This document shows positions 17,309 to 26,527 of a DNA stretch of 64,000 bases, in pieces. Within the stretch, counting starts at the first letter, position 1. Each line of letters begins with the position of its first letter. The notes beneath the pieces were generated by a model, which was not told where the DNA came from, did not search any database, and saw only the letters and a program-made list of their open reading frames with translations. The stretch spans positions 186,001 through 250,000 of the forward strand of contig NZ_JASITD010000003.1 in NCBI RefSeq assembly GCF_030063445.1, read 5' to 3'. A program made the translations under genes and the position numbers. The stretch is from Hymenobacter sp. H14-R3. Its GTDB lineage: Bacteria; Bacteroidota; Bacteroidia; Cytophagales; Hymenobacteraceae.

Positions 17309-18336
17309 CCGGGGGCGCTGCGGCTGGCCGTAGAGGCCCGGATAACCAGCTCCGATTTCAGCTCCTGGCTTTGGGCCACCGACAGGGGCCGGTTCTTAAT
17401 AATGGACTGAAACAAGATGCGGGCGGCCTCACGGCCAATGTTGTAGGCGGGCTGGGTGATGGTGGTGAGTGCCGGGGCCAGCAGGGCGGCAATTTCGAGG
17501 TTGGAAAAGCTGATGATTTTCACATCCGCCGGAATGTCGCGGCCCAGGTTGCGGCAGGCTTCGTAGCTGCTCATGGCCATGCTCTCGACGGTGGCAAAGA
17601 TGCCGTCGATGTCGGGCCGCTGGGCCAGCAAATCCTGGATAGCTTTGACGTCCTGCACTTTATCATTTTGTGAGCGTAGCAGCAGCTCGGGGTCGAAGGC
17701 GATGCCGCTGGCGGCCAGCGCGGCCAGGTAGCCCTGCATGCGGCGCTGGCTGATGGACAGGCTTTCGGCGATGGTGAGGTGGGCGATGACGCGGCTGCCC
17801 TGGTCGAGCAGGTGGCGGGTGGCCCGGTAGCCGCTGTCGTAGTCGTCGGTGGTGACCTTGGGGGCGGCCACGCCTTCGCACACCCGGTCGAAAAACACGA
17901 CCGGAATATTGCGCTCGCCCAGCAGGTCGAGGTGCGAAAAGTCGCTGTCCGCATTGTTAGCCACCGACACCAGCACGCCATCGACGCGGCCGCTGGCCAG
18001 CAGCCGCACCATCGACACCTCGCGCTGGTATTCCTCGTGGGTGAGGTAGATGAGAACGTGGTAGCCGTTGCTGCGCGCTACCTCCTCTATACCATTGATA
18101 GCCAGCGAGAAAAAGTGGTTGGCCACCTCGGGAATGATGACGCCGATTGTCTTGCTTTTGTTTTGGCGCAGGCTGCTGGCGTAGGGGTTGGGCTCGTAGT
18201 CGAGCTGGTTGGCCAGCGCCCGCACCCGGTCTTTGGTGGCCTGCGAGATGTCGTAGCGGTCGTTGAGCGCCCGCGACACCGTGGACACGGACAGGCTTAG
18301 CTCCTGGGCCAGCTGCTTCAGGTTTACGGACTTCAT
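17305..18336 (-). CDS. LacI/GalR family transcriptional regulator of the PUL
   Basis: The 343-residue protein has a classic LacI helix-turn-helix at the N-terminus (MKSVNLKQLAQELSLSVSTV; SRALNDRYDIS; VRALANQLDYEPN; residues 1-50) and a periplasmic-binding-protein-like sensor domain (KTIGVIIPEVANHFFSLAIN; DGVLVSVAN; VFFDRVCEG; DGIFATVESMAMSSY). The open frame extends 150 nt upstream, but ATG 18336 begins the HTH exactly where the family does. It is divergent from the susC operon and most likely represses it until a glycan-derived sugar binds. Operator-like AACGTT palindromes are present in front of it and in front of susC. Confidence 0.93.
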   Translation of the reverse strand: MKSVNLKQLAQELSLSVSTVSRALNDRYDISQATKDRVRALANQLDYEPNPYASSLRQNKSKTIGVIIPEVANHFFSLAINGIEEVARSNGYHVLIYLTHEEYQREVSMVRLLASGRVDGVLVSVANNADSDFSHLDLLGERNIPVVFFDRVCEGVAAPKVTTDDYDSGYRATRHLLDQGSRVIAHLTIAESLSISQRRMQGYLAALAASGIAFDPELLLRSQNDKVQDVKAIQDLLAQRPDIDGIFATVESMAMSSYEACRNLGRDIPADVKIISFSNLEIAALLAPALTTITQPAYNIGREAARILFQSIIKNRPLSVAQSQELKSELVIRASTASRSAPG

Positions 18337-18398
18337 GGGGTGGGGAAAGCAGAGCGGAAAGCGGCACCACCGGCCCCGCTTCGATGGGCCAAATGTAA

Positions 18399-18410
18399 CG
18401 CAACGTTTCG
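18399..18410. promoter_or_regulatory. Operator-like palindrome upstream of the LacI gene
   Basis: CGCAACGTTTCG is a 10/12 palindrome around a central CG, the arrangement bound by LacI-family proteins. It is 63 bp upstream of the regulator's ATG, a position suited to autoregulation, and resembles the site at 18597-18610. Confidence 0.4.
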
Positions 18411-18596
18411 GGGATGCGCGGGCGGCCCGCAACAGTTGCGCTGGCGCGGGGCCAAAAACCCCTGCGACTACTGGTGAAAAGGGCAACCAGTAAATTATTT
18501 GTTATCAGTAATTTACATAATAAATCTTCTGCCTGTCGCAATTAACGAGCGAGAAAGAGGCTTCCCTTCAATTGGGTGAGTGAGTACTCAATTTTC

Positions 18597-18610
18597 CGAA
18601 AACGTTTCCG
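18597..18610. promoter_or_regulatory. Operator-like palindrome upstream of susC
   Basis: CGAAAACGTTTCCG is a 12/14 palindrome with the central CG typical of LacI/CcpA-like sites. It lies just upstream of the predicted susC promoter, suggesting control by the adjacent LacI-type protein. Confidence 0.6.
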
Positions 18611-18617
18611 TAACTAA

Positions 18618-18651
18618 TTGTAGTTTCGGGCTGGGCAGCGGCCTATGTTTG
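18618..18651 (+). promoter_or_regulatory. Predicted susC promoter
   Basis: TATGTTTG at 18644-18651 matches the Bacteroidota -7 element TAnnTTTG exactly. A TTG at 18618-18620 could serve as the -33 element with a slightly long 23-nt spacer. Transcription would begin about 30 nt before the susC ATG. Confidence 0.65.
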
Positions 18652-18688
18652 TGGCACTTCATCCAATTTCCACCCAACGCGCTGCCTC

Positions 18689-21600
18689 ATGCACACCTCT
18701 ACTTTTCGTTCTCTTCTGGTGCCCATTGCCGTGGCCGCGAGCCTGCCGGCCCTGGCCCAGGCTCCGCAGACCCGCCCGGTTGCCGGCACGGTGGTGAGCG
18801 CGGCCGACCAAACGCCCCTGCCCGGCGTGTCGGTGGTGGTGAAGGGCACTACGCTGGGCGCTTCGACCGACGCCACGGGCAAGTTTAGCCTGAACGTGCC
18901 CGTGGGCGGCGACGCGGTGCTCATCTTCTCGTTTGTGGGCTACGAGGCCACTACGGTGCGGGTGGGCGACCGCTCGACGCTCAACATTGTGCAGCTGAAG
19001 GACGCCGCCACTGGCCTCGACGAGGTGGTGGTGGTGGGCTACGGCACCCAGAAAAAACGCGATATCACGGGCTCGGTATCGTCTATTTCGGCCGAGCAGG
19101 TGGCCGAAACGCCCATTGTGCGGGCCGACCAGATTTTGCAGGGCCGGGCGGCGGGCGTGCAGGTGACCCAGACCAACTCGGAGCCGGGCGGCGGCACGTC
19201 CATCCGCATTCGGGGCACCAACTCGATTAACTCGGGCAACGAGCCGCTGTTTGTAGTAGATGGCTTTCCGGGGGCGGGCGACCTTAACTCCATCAACCCC
19301 AATGACATCGAGAGCATTGAGGTGCTGAAAGATGCCTCGGCCACGGCCATCTACGGCTCGCGCGGGGCCAATGGCGTGGTGCTCATCACCACCAAAAAGG
19401 GCAAGGTGGGCCGCAACACCATCAACTTCGAGGCCTACAGCGGTATTCAGAAAGTGCGCCGCAAGTACGACCTGATGAACGCCAGCCAGTTTGCGAGCTA
19501 CCTCAACGACGTGCGCGCCCAGGGCAACCTGGCCTCGCCCACCACGGCGCTGCCCCTCCCCTACACCCCCGAGCAAGTGGCGGCGCTGGGCGAAGGCACC
19601 GACTGGCAGAGCGCCATTTTGCAAACGGGCAAGATTAACAACTACCAGCTAGGCTTTAACGGGGGCACCGAGCAAACGCGCTATAACCTGAGCTTCAACT
19701 ACTTCGACCAAACGGGCATTATCCTCAACTCGGGCTTTAAGCGGGGCACGGTGCGTTTTAATCTCGACAAGAAGGTGAGCGAGAAGCTAACGTTCAACTT
19801 TTCGAGCCAGGTGGCGGCCACTGGCGAAAAGCGGGCGCTGGTGAACTCGCAGGGCGGCAGCTTTGGCGGCGTTCTGCTTGATGCCCTGCGCTTTAGCCCC
19901 ATCAACCCGATTCGCGACGCCAACGGCAACTACACGTATTCCAACACGCCGCTGCCCTACGTGGAGGACGTGGGCAACCCCGTGGCCTACGCCGAGAAGG
20001 CCACGGACAACCGCAACACCGTTCGGGGCTTGCTGAACGTGGCTGGCAACTACCAGATTATAAAGGGGTTAACTTTTCGGGCCACGGGCGGCATCGACTA
20101 CAACAACCAGCAGGTGGAGCAGTACCGGCCCTCCGACGTGTTTTTGGGCCGCACCACCAACGGCTCGGCCACCCGCATCAACTCGAACGTGTATAGCTGG
20201 GTGAACGAGAACACGCTGACCTACGACCGGCAGTTCAACGAGAACAACTCGCTGAACGTGGTGGGCGGCCTCAGCTTTCAGCAGTTTGGGGGCGATAACT
20301 TCAACGCCACGGCCACCAATTTTTTTACTAACACGCTGGGCACTGACAACTTATCGCTGGGCGCGGTAACGCTCACGCCCGGCTCGGGGCGCTACGCCAA
20401 CACGCTGGCCTCGTACTTCGGGCGGGTCAACTACCAGCTGTTGCAGCGCTTTTTGTTCACGCTTACGATGCGGGCCGACGGCTCGTCGCGCTTCGGCGAT
20501 AATAATAAGTGGGGCTACTTCCCGTCGGCGGCCTTTGCCTATCGGCTTGTCGATGAGAAGTTTATGCAAAATTTTCCGGTGGTGAGCGACTTGAAGCTGC
20601 GCGCCAGCTACGGCGTCACCGGCAACCAGGAAATAGCTAACTATCAGTCGCTTTCGCGCTACAGCGTGGGCGCCTACGCGGCGGGCAACACCCGGCTGGT
20701 GGGCCTGGTTTCGACCAACATTCCGAACCCCAACCTGAGCTGGGAATCGACGGCATCGAGCAACGTGGGCCTCGATTTGTCGCTGCTCAAGAACCGGATT
20801 GGCTTCACGTTTGATGCTTACTATAAGAAAACCAGCGACCTACTGCTGCAAGTATCCATCCCCACCACCTCGGGCTTCAACAGCGTGTACCTGAACGCGG
20901 GCAGCGTGGAAAACAAGGGCCTGGAGTTTGCCCTGAACACGACCAACATCGACAGCAAGCGCTTTTCGTGGTCCACCAACCTCAACCTTTCGCTGAACCG
21001 CAACAAGGTGCTGGACCTCAACGGCGAGTATGAGCGCTACGTGGGCTCGTCGAGCAGCAGCCTGTTTGTGGGCTCGGGCCTGGGCAACACCAGCGTGCTG
21101 CGGGTGGGCGCGCCCATCGGCTCGTTTTTCGGCTATCAGTTTGACGGCCTGTGGCAAACGGCCGACGAGATTAAGGCCAGCGGCACCAAAACGCCCGCAG
21201 TGCCCGGCGACCCACGCTACGTGGACCAGAACGGCGACGGCGCCATTACGGCCACCGACCGCGTGATTATCGGCAAGGCCCAGCCCAGCTTCATCTACGG
21301 CGTGACCAACAATTTCAAGCTGGGCAATTTCAACCTCAGCGTGTTCATTCAGGGCGTGCAGGGCGACGATGTGCTGAACCTGAACCGCTACGAGCTGGAA
21401 TCGGGCGTGACCACCACCAACAAGCTCGCCAGCGTGGTAAACCGCTGGGCCGGCCCCGGCACCAGCACCACCATTCCGCGGGCTGGCAGCGTGCTGCGCC
21501 GCAGCACCGGCATCGTGAGCGACGTGGTGGAAGATGGCAGCTTCGTACGCCTTAAAACCCTCACGCTGGGCTACACCATTCCGGTACCCGCCTACCTCAG

Positions 21601-21778
21601 CGCCATCAAGCTGGCCAGCGTGTACCTCACCGCCCAGAACCTGGTGACCCTTACCAAGTACACCGGCTACGACCCCGAGGTAAACTCCTTTGGCGGTAAC
21701 AACCTGAGCCTCAACACAGATTACAACGCCTTTCCCAGCACCCGCACCTTCATTGCCGGCGTGCGCCTGGGCTTTTGA
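18689..21778 (+). CDS. SusC/RagA family TonB-linked outer membrane transporter
   Basis: The 1029-residue protein has a signal peptide (residues 1-24, ending LPALAQA), a carboxypeptidase-regulatory-like domain at about 30-110 (VAGTVVSAADQTPLPGVSVV), the SusC signature DEVVVVGYGTQKKRDITGSV at about 112-131 containing the TonB box, a plug domain with SIRIRGTNSINSGNEPLFVV and GSRGANGVVLITTKKGK, and a C-terminal beta-barrel. With the SusD lipoprotein it forms the pedal-bin importer that moves oligosaccharides across the outer membrane. It is the first gene of the PUL operon; the substrate is inferred from its neighbours to be a glucuronate-containing glycan. Confidence 0.97.
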   Translation: MHTSTFRSLLVPIAVAASLPALAQAPQTRPVAGTVVSAADQTPLPGVSVVVKGTTLGASTDATGKFSLNVPVGGDAVLIFSFVGYEATTVRVGDRSTLNIVQLKDAATGLDEVVVVGYGTQKKRDITGSVSSISAEQVAETPIVRADQILQGRAAGVQVTQTNSEPGGGTSIRIRGTNSINSGNEPLFVVDGFPGAGDLNSINPNDIESIEVLKDASATAIYGSRGANGVVLITTKKGKVGRNTINFEAYSGIQKVRRKYDLMNASQFASYLNDVRAQGNLASPTTALPLPYTPEQVAALGEGTDWQSAILQTGKINNYQLGFNGGTEQTRYNLSFNYFDQTGIILNSGFKRGTVRFNLDKKVSEKLTFNFSSQVAATGEKRALVNSQGGSFGGVLLDALRFSPINPIRDANGNYTYSNTPLPYVEDVGNPVAYAEKATDNRNTVRGLLNVAGNYQIIKGLTFRATGGIDYNNQQVEQYRPSDVFLGRTTNGSATRINSNVYSWVNENTLTYDRQFNENNSLNVVGGLSFQQFGGDNFNATATNFFTNTLGTDNLSLGAVTLTPGSGRYANTLASYFGRVNYQLLQRFLFTLTMRADGSSRFGDNNKWGYFPSAAFAYRLVDEKFMQNFPVVSDLKLRASYGVTGNQEIANYQSLSRYSVGAYAAGNTRLVGLVSTNIPNPNLSWESTASSNVGLDLSLLKNRIGFTFDAYYKKTSDLLLQVSIPTTSGFNSVYLNAGSVENKGLEFALNTTNIDSKRFSWSTNLNLSLNRNKVLDLNGEYERYVGSSSSSLFVGSGLGNTSVLRVGAPIGSFFGYQFDGLWQTADEIKASGTKTPAVPGDPRYVDQNGDGAITATDRVIIGKAQPSFIYGVTNNFKLGNFNLSVFIQGVQGDDVLNLNRYELESGVTTTNKLASVVNRWAGPGTSTTIPRAGSVLRRSTGIVSDVVEDGSFVRLKTLTLGYTIPVPAYLSAIKLASVYLTAQNLVTLTKYTGYDPEVNSFGGNNLSLNTDYNAFPSTRTFIAGVRLGF

Positions 21779-21826
21779 GGCGGACGCCAGAACCGCCTTT
21801 TTCTCTACTCTAAACTTCCCACCCCG

Positions 21827-23245
21827 ATGAAAAAGTCATTTATTCTGCTGGGCTTGCTGGCGTTGAGCTCCTTCCCTTCCTGCAAAAGCTTTTTGGAAGA
21901 GAAGCCCTACGACTTTATTGCCGCCACCAATTTTTACCAAACCGAGGGCGACGCCGTGGCCGCCCTCAACGGCGTGTTCAACGCCCTGCTGCCCCAAACC
22001 TACTACGGCCGCACGGGCTGGCAAATCACGGAGCTGCCCGGCGAGCTCATTCGCGTGGGCTCCAGCACCGACGAGCGGGCCCAGCTCTCGCGCTTCACCT
22101 ACACGCCTACCAACACGGAGATAAACAGCTGGTGGCTAAATACCTACCGGATGATAAACCGGGCCAACGACGTGATTGAGAAGGTGCCTGGCATTAGCAT
22201 GGACGAGGCCCGGCGCAACAACCTGGTGGGCAATGCGCGCTTTTTGCGGGCGCAGGGCTACTTCGACCTGGCGCGCTGCTTTGGCGATGTGCCCCTGGTG
22301 CTGGCCACCGTGAAAGGCCCCACCGACGACCTGCGCCCCAGCCGCACGCCCCTGGCCGACGTGTACAAGCAAATTATTGAGGACCTGCAATTTGCGGAGA
22401 AGAATTGCTTTCCCGAAAACAAGCTGGCCAACAATGAAAAGGGCCGCGTGTCGAGCGGGGCCGCCGCCGCCGTGCTGGCCAAGGTGTACGTGACCCGCGC
22501 CGCCAGCGCGGCCGCCCAGCCCACCGATAACCAGAGCGGCCTCGACGCCTGCAACCGCGTTATTACCAGCGGCTTGTATCGCCTGCTGCCCGTGTACGGC
22601 GACGTGTTTGACCCGGACAAGGAAAACGGCCCCGAGCACATTTTCTCCATCCAGTTTGACCTGCCGCCCAACACGGGCAGCATCATTGTGCGGCAGTTTT
22701 TGCCCTCGCAGCTTGCTGGCCTGGGCACCTTTACGGTGGAGGACAACCTGGTAGCCTCCTACGCCGCTACCGACGCCCGCCGTGCCTGGAACATCAGCAA
22801 CCTGGCCGGCACCACGGTGCTGCCGCGCTACTACTTCAACAAGTTTCGCGACCCGCTGCGCATCATCAACGATGCCCGCACTAACTACCTCATCACGCGC
22901 TACGCCGACGTGCTACTGCTGCGCTCCGAGGCACTCAACAACCTGAACCCCAACGATGTAAACAAGTACACCGACATCAACCAGGTGCGCGTGCGGGCCA
23001 AGCTGGCCCCGCTGCCCACCACGGCCACCACCAAAGACGCCTTCGTGGACCTGCTGGTGCAGGAGCGCGCCTGGGAGCTGGTGCAGGAGGGCCACCGCTG
23101 GTTCGACCTCATTCGCCTCAACCGCCTCAAGCAGCGCGAGCTGGCCGTGTTCAACCGCGTAGTAGATGATAAGTACCTGCTCTTTCCCATTCCGCAGCCC
23201 GAAACGGTGCTGAACCCCAACCTGACGCAAAACCCTGGTTATTAA
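21827..23245 (+). CDS. SusD/RagB family nutrient-binding outer membrane lipoprotein
   Basis: The 472-residue partner of SusC binds glycan at the cell surface. It has a lipoprotein signal with Cys19 (SSFPSCKSF), the SusD N-terminal helical TPR-like region (LNGVFNALLPQTYYGRTGWQ; INRANDVIEKVPG; RFLRAQGYFDLARCFGDVPL) and the C-terminal signature ELVQEGHRWFDLIRLNRLKQ followed by LFPIPQPE. It starts 48 bp after susC and its TAA overlaps the ATG of the lyase gene by one base, so the lyase is translationally linked to it. Confidence 0.97.
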   Translation: MKKSFILLGLLALSSFPSCKSFLEEKPYDFIAATNFYQTEGDAVAALNGVFNALLPQTYYGRTGWQITELPGELIRVGSSTDERAQLSRFTYTPTNTEINSWWLNTYRMINRANDVIEKVPGISMDEARRNNLVGNARFLRAQGYFDLARCFGDVPLVLATVKGPTDDLRPSRTPLADVYKQIIEDLQFAEKNCFPENKLANNEKGRVSSGAAAAVLAKVYVTRAASAAAQPTDNQSGLDACNRVITSGLYRLLPVYGDVFDPDKENGPEHIFSIQFDLPPNTGSIIVRQFLPSQLAGLGTFTVEDNLVASYAATDARRAWNISNLAGTTVLPRYYFNKFRDPLRIINDARTNYLITRYADVLLLRSEALNNLNPNDVNKYTDINQVRVRAKLAPLPTTATTKDAFVDLLVQERAWELVQEGHRWFDLIRLNRLKQRELAVFNRVVDDKYLLFPIPQPETVLNPNLTQNPGY

Positions 23246-24438
23246 TGCGTAATATACTGCTATTGCTAGCGGGGTGGCTACTGGCCGCCCCGCTACTGGC
23301 GCGGGCAGCGCCCAGTGCGCCGCCCGCCTTTTTGCTGCTCGACCCCACCGCCATGGCGGCCTACAAAGCGGCCTACCGCGCCGGTAACTCCTTGCAGAAG
23401 AGCATCGTGAGTGACGTGCTGAGGCAGGCCGACCGCGCCTTGGCCCACGCGCCCTACACCATTGCCACCAAGCCCCAGGTGCCGCCCAGCGGCGACAAGC
23501 ACGACTACCTTTCGCAGGCCCCCTACTGGTGGCCCGACCCCAGCAAGCCCAGCGGCCTACCCTACATTCAGAAAGACGGCCTGCACAACCCCGAGGCCGA
23601 GGCCATGCACGACAGCGAGCAGCTGAGCAAGCTCTGCGCCGACGTACAGGCGCTCAGTCTGGCCTACTATTTCAGCGCCGAGGAGCGCTACGCCCGCCAG
23701 GCCGCCCGCCAGCTACGCGGCTTTTTCTTGGCCCCCGCCACCCGCATGAACCCCAACCTGAACTTCGGGCAGGGCATTCCGGGCATTAATACGGGACGCA
23801 ATTTTGGCATTATTGAGACGCGCCATCTGGTGGTTGTTCCCGAGGCGCTGGCCCTGCTCAGCGGCAGCCCCAGCCTCGATGCCAGCTTAGTAACAGGCCT
23901 GAAAACCTGGTTCAAGGACTTCAACAACTGGCTCCTTACCAGCCCCATCGCCTTGCCCGAGGGCCAGGCCAGGAACAACCACGGTACCTTCTACGATGCC
24001 CAGGTAGTAGACTTTGCCCTCTTCACCGGCGATGAGGCCCTGGCCCGGCGCACCTTGCAGCAGCAAACCTGGCCCCGCGTGGCCGAGCAGCTGGCCCCCG
24101 ACGGCGCGCAGCCCCTGGAGCTGGCCCGCACCCGCCCCTGGAACTACGTGAGTATGAACCTCCAAGGCTGGGTGCGCCTGGCCCTACTGGCCCCGCACGT
24201 GGGCCTCGACCTGTGGCACTACACCACGCCCGACGGCCGCGGCCTGCGCGCCGCCGTGGCGTGGTTTCGGCCCTACCTGCTGGGCCAGCAAACGATGGCC
24301 AAGGCCGACGCCGCCCCCACCTCCAACACCCTGGCCCTGGCCGCGTACGAGCAAGCCAGCCGCGCCTACCCCGACCTCAACGCCGCCGCCGTTTTTACCA
24401 AGCATCCCGATTTTCGGCCGGTACCGTGGGCGTTTTGA
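23245..24438 (+). CDS. Alginate-lyase-superfamily polysaccharide lyase (PL38-like)
   Basis: The 397-residue protein has a signal peptide (residues 1-22) and an (alpha/alpha) toroid alginate-lyase domain (PF05426). Marker motifs are YWWPDP at 94-99, ATRMNPNLNFGQ at about 168-180 and the active-site NNHGTFYDAQ starting at Asn244 with His246. This set fits family PL38, in which glucuronan/alginate-type endolytic lyases were described; PL5 is the other nearby family. Cleavage by beta-elimination would leave a 4,5-unsaturated uronate end, matching the GH88 gene in this locus. The exact glycan is inferred, not shown. The start overlaps the susD stop. Confidence 0.85.
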   Translation: MRNILLLLAGWLLAAPLLARAAPSAPPAFLLLDPTAMAAYKAAYRAGNSLQKSIVSDVLRQADRALAHAPYTIATKPQVPPSGDKHDYLSQAPYWWPDPSKPSGLPYIQKDGLHNPEAEAMHDSEQLSKLCADVQALSLAYYFSAEERYARQAARQLRGFFLAPATRMNPNLNFGQGIPGINTGRNFGIIETRHLVVVPEALALLSGSPSLDASLVTGLKTWFKDFNNWLLTSPIALPEGQARNNHGTFYDAQVVDFALFTGDEALARRTLQQQTWPRVAEQLAPDGAQPLELARTRPWNYVSMNLQGWVRLALLAPHVGLDLWHYTTPDGRGLRAAVAWFRPYLLGQQTMAKADAAPTSNTLALAAYEQASRAYPDLNAAAVFTKHPDFRPVPWAF

Positions 24439-24476
24439 GAGTTAGTAGCAGGCATCTTATTAATCAACAAGTAGTT

Positions 24477-25295
24477 ATGAGTAAGCAGTTTTCCCTGCGG
24501 GGCAAGGCGATTATCGTTACCGGGGGCACCGGCATTCTGGGCCAGTCCTTTATTGAGGGCATTGTGGAGGCGGGCGGCAGCGTCGGCATTTTGGGGCGCA
24601 ACGCCGAGGTGGCCCACGCCCGCGCCGACGCCATTAACGCAGCCGGCGGCCACGCCCTGGCCCTGGTAGCCGACGTGCTCGACGAAGCCCAGTTGCAAGC
24701 CGCCTGCCAGCAGGCGGTGGCCGCCTTCGGCCACCTCGATGGCTTGGTGAACGCCGCCGGCGGCAATGCGCCCGACGGCGTGCTCGACCCCGCCGAGGGC
24801 GTGTTTGAGATGAACCTGGCCGGCATGAAGCGCGTGATGGAGCTCAACGTGTGGGGGGCCGTGCTGCCCACCCAGGCCTTTGGCGCGGCCTTGGCTAGTG
24901 CGCCGGGCAAGGCCAGCATCGTCAATATCTCGTCCATGAACTCGAAGCGGGCCATCACCAAAGTGCTGGGCTACAACATGGGCAAGGCCGCACTCGACTG
25001 CTACAACCAGTGGTTTGCGGTGGAGATGGCAAACCGCTACGGCGACAAAATCCGCATGAACGCGCTGGCCCCCGGCTTCTTCCTCACCGAGCAAAACCGC
25101 GCCCTGCTCACCAACCCCGACGGCAGCTTCACGGCCCGCGGCGAGCTGGTAATCCGCCAAACGCCCTTCAGGCGCTTCGGCCACCCCGACGAGCTGAAGG
25201 GTGCCCTGGTGTGGCTGCTCAGCGACGCCGCGCAGTTTGTCACCGGCTCCATGATTTGCGTGGATGGCGGCTTCTCCATCTTTGGCGGCGTGTAA
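24477..25295 (+). CDS. uxuB: Fructuronate reductase (SDR-type UxuB, D-mannonate oxidoreductase)
   Basis: The 272-residue short-chain dehydrogenase has the cofactor motif TGGTGILG (15-22), NAAGGN, a catalytic Ser in NISSMN and Tyr166-x3-Lys170 in GYNMGK. The NAPGFFLTEQNR-like stretch (here LAPGFFLTEQNRALLT) and the ending CVDGGFSIFGGV closely resemble Bacillus subtilis UxuB (YjmF), the NAD-linked reductase interconverting D-fructuronate and D-mannonate. Placement 3 bp before uxuA supports this over KduD or generic SDR functions. ATG 24477 follows the lyase gene by 38 bp. Confidence 0.85.
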   Translation: MSKQFSLRGKAIIVTGGTGILGQSFIEGIVEAGGSVGILGRNAEVAHARADAINAAGGHALALVADVLDEAQLQAACQQAVAAFGHLDGLVNAAGGNAPDGVLDPAEGVFEMNLAGMKRVMELNVWGAVLPTQAFGAALASAPGKASIVNISSMNSKRAITKVLGYNMGKAALDCYNQWFAVEMANRYGDKIRMNALAPGFFLTEQNRALLTNPDGSFTARGELVIRQTPFRRFGHPDELKGALVWLLSDAAQFVTGSMICVDGGFSIFGGV

Positions 25296-25298
25296 GTT

Positions 25299-26504
<1,206 letters not shown>

Positions 26505-26527
26505 CAGCGCCCTCATACCCTCCTTTG

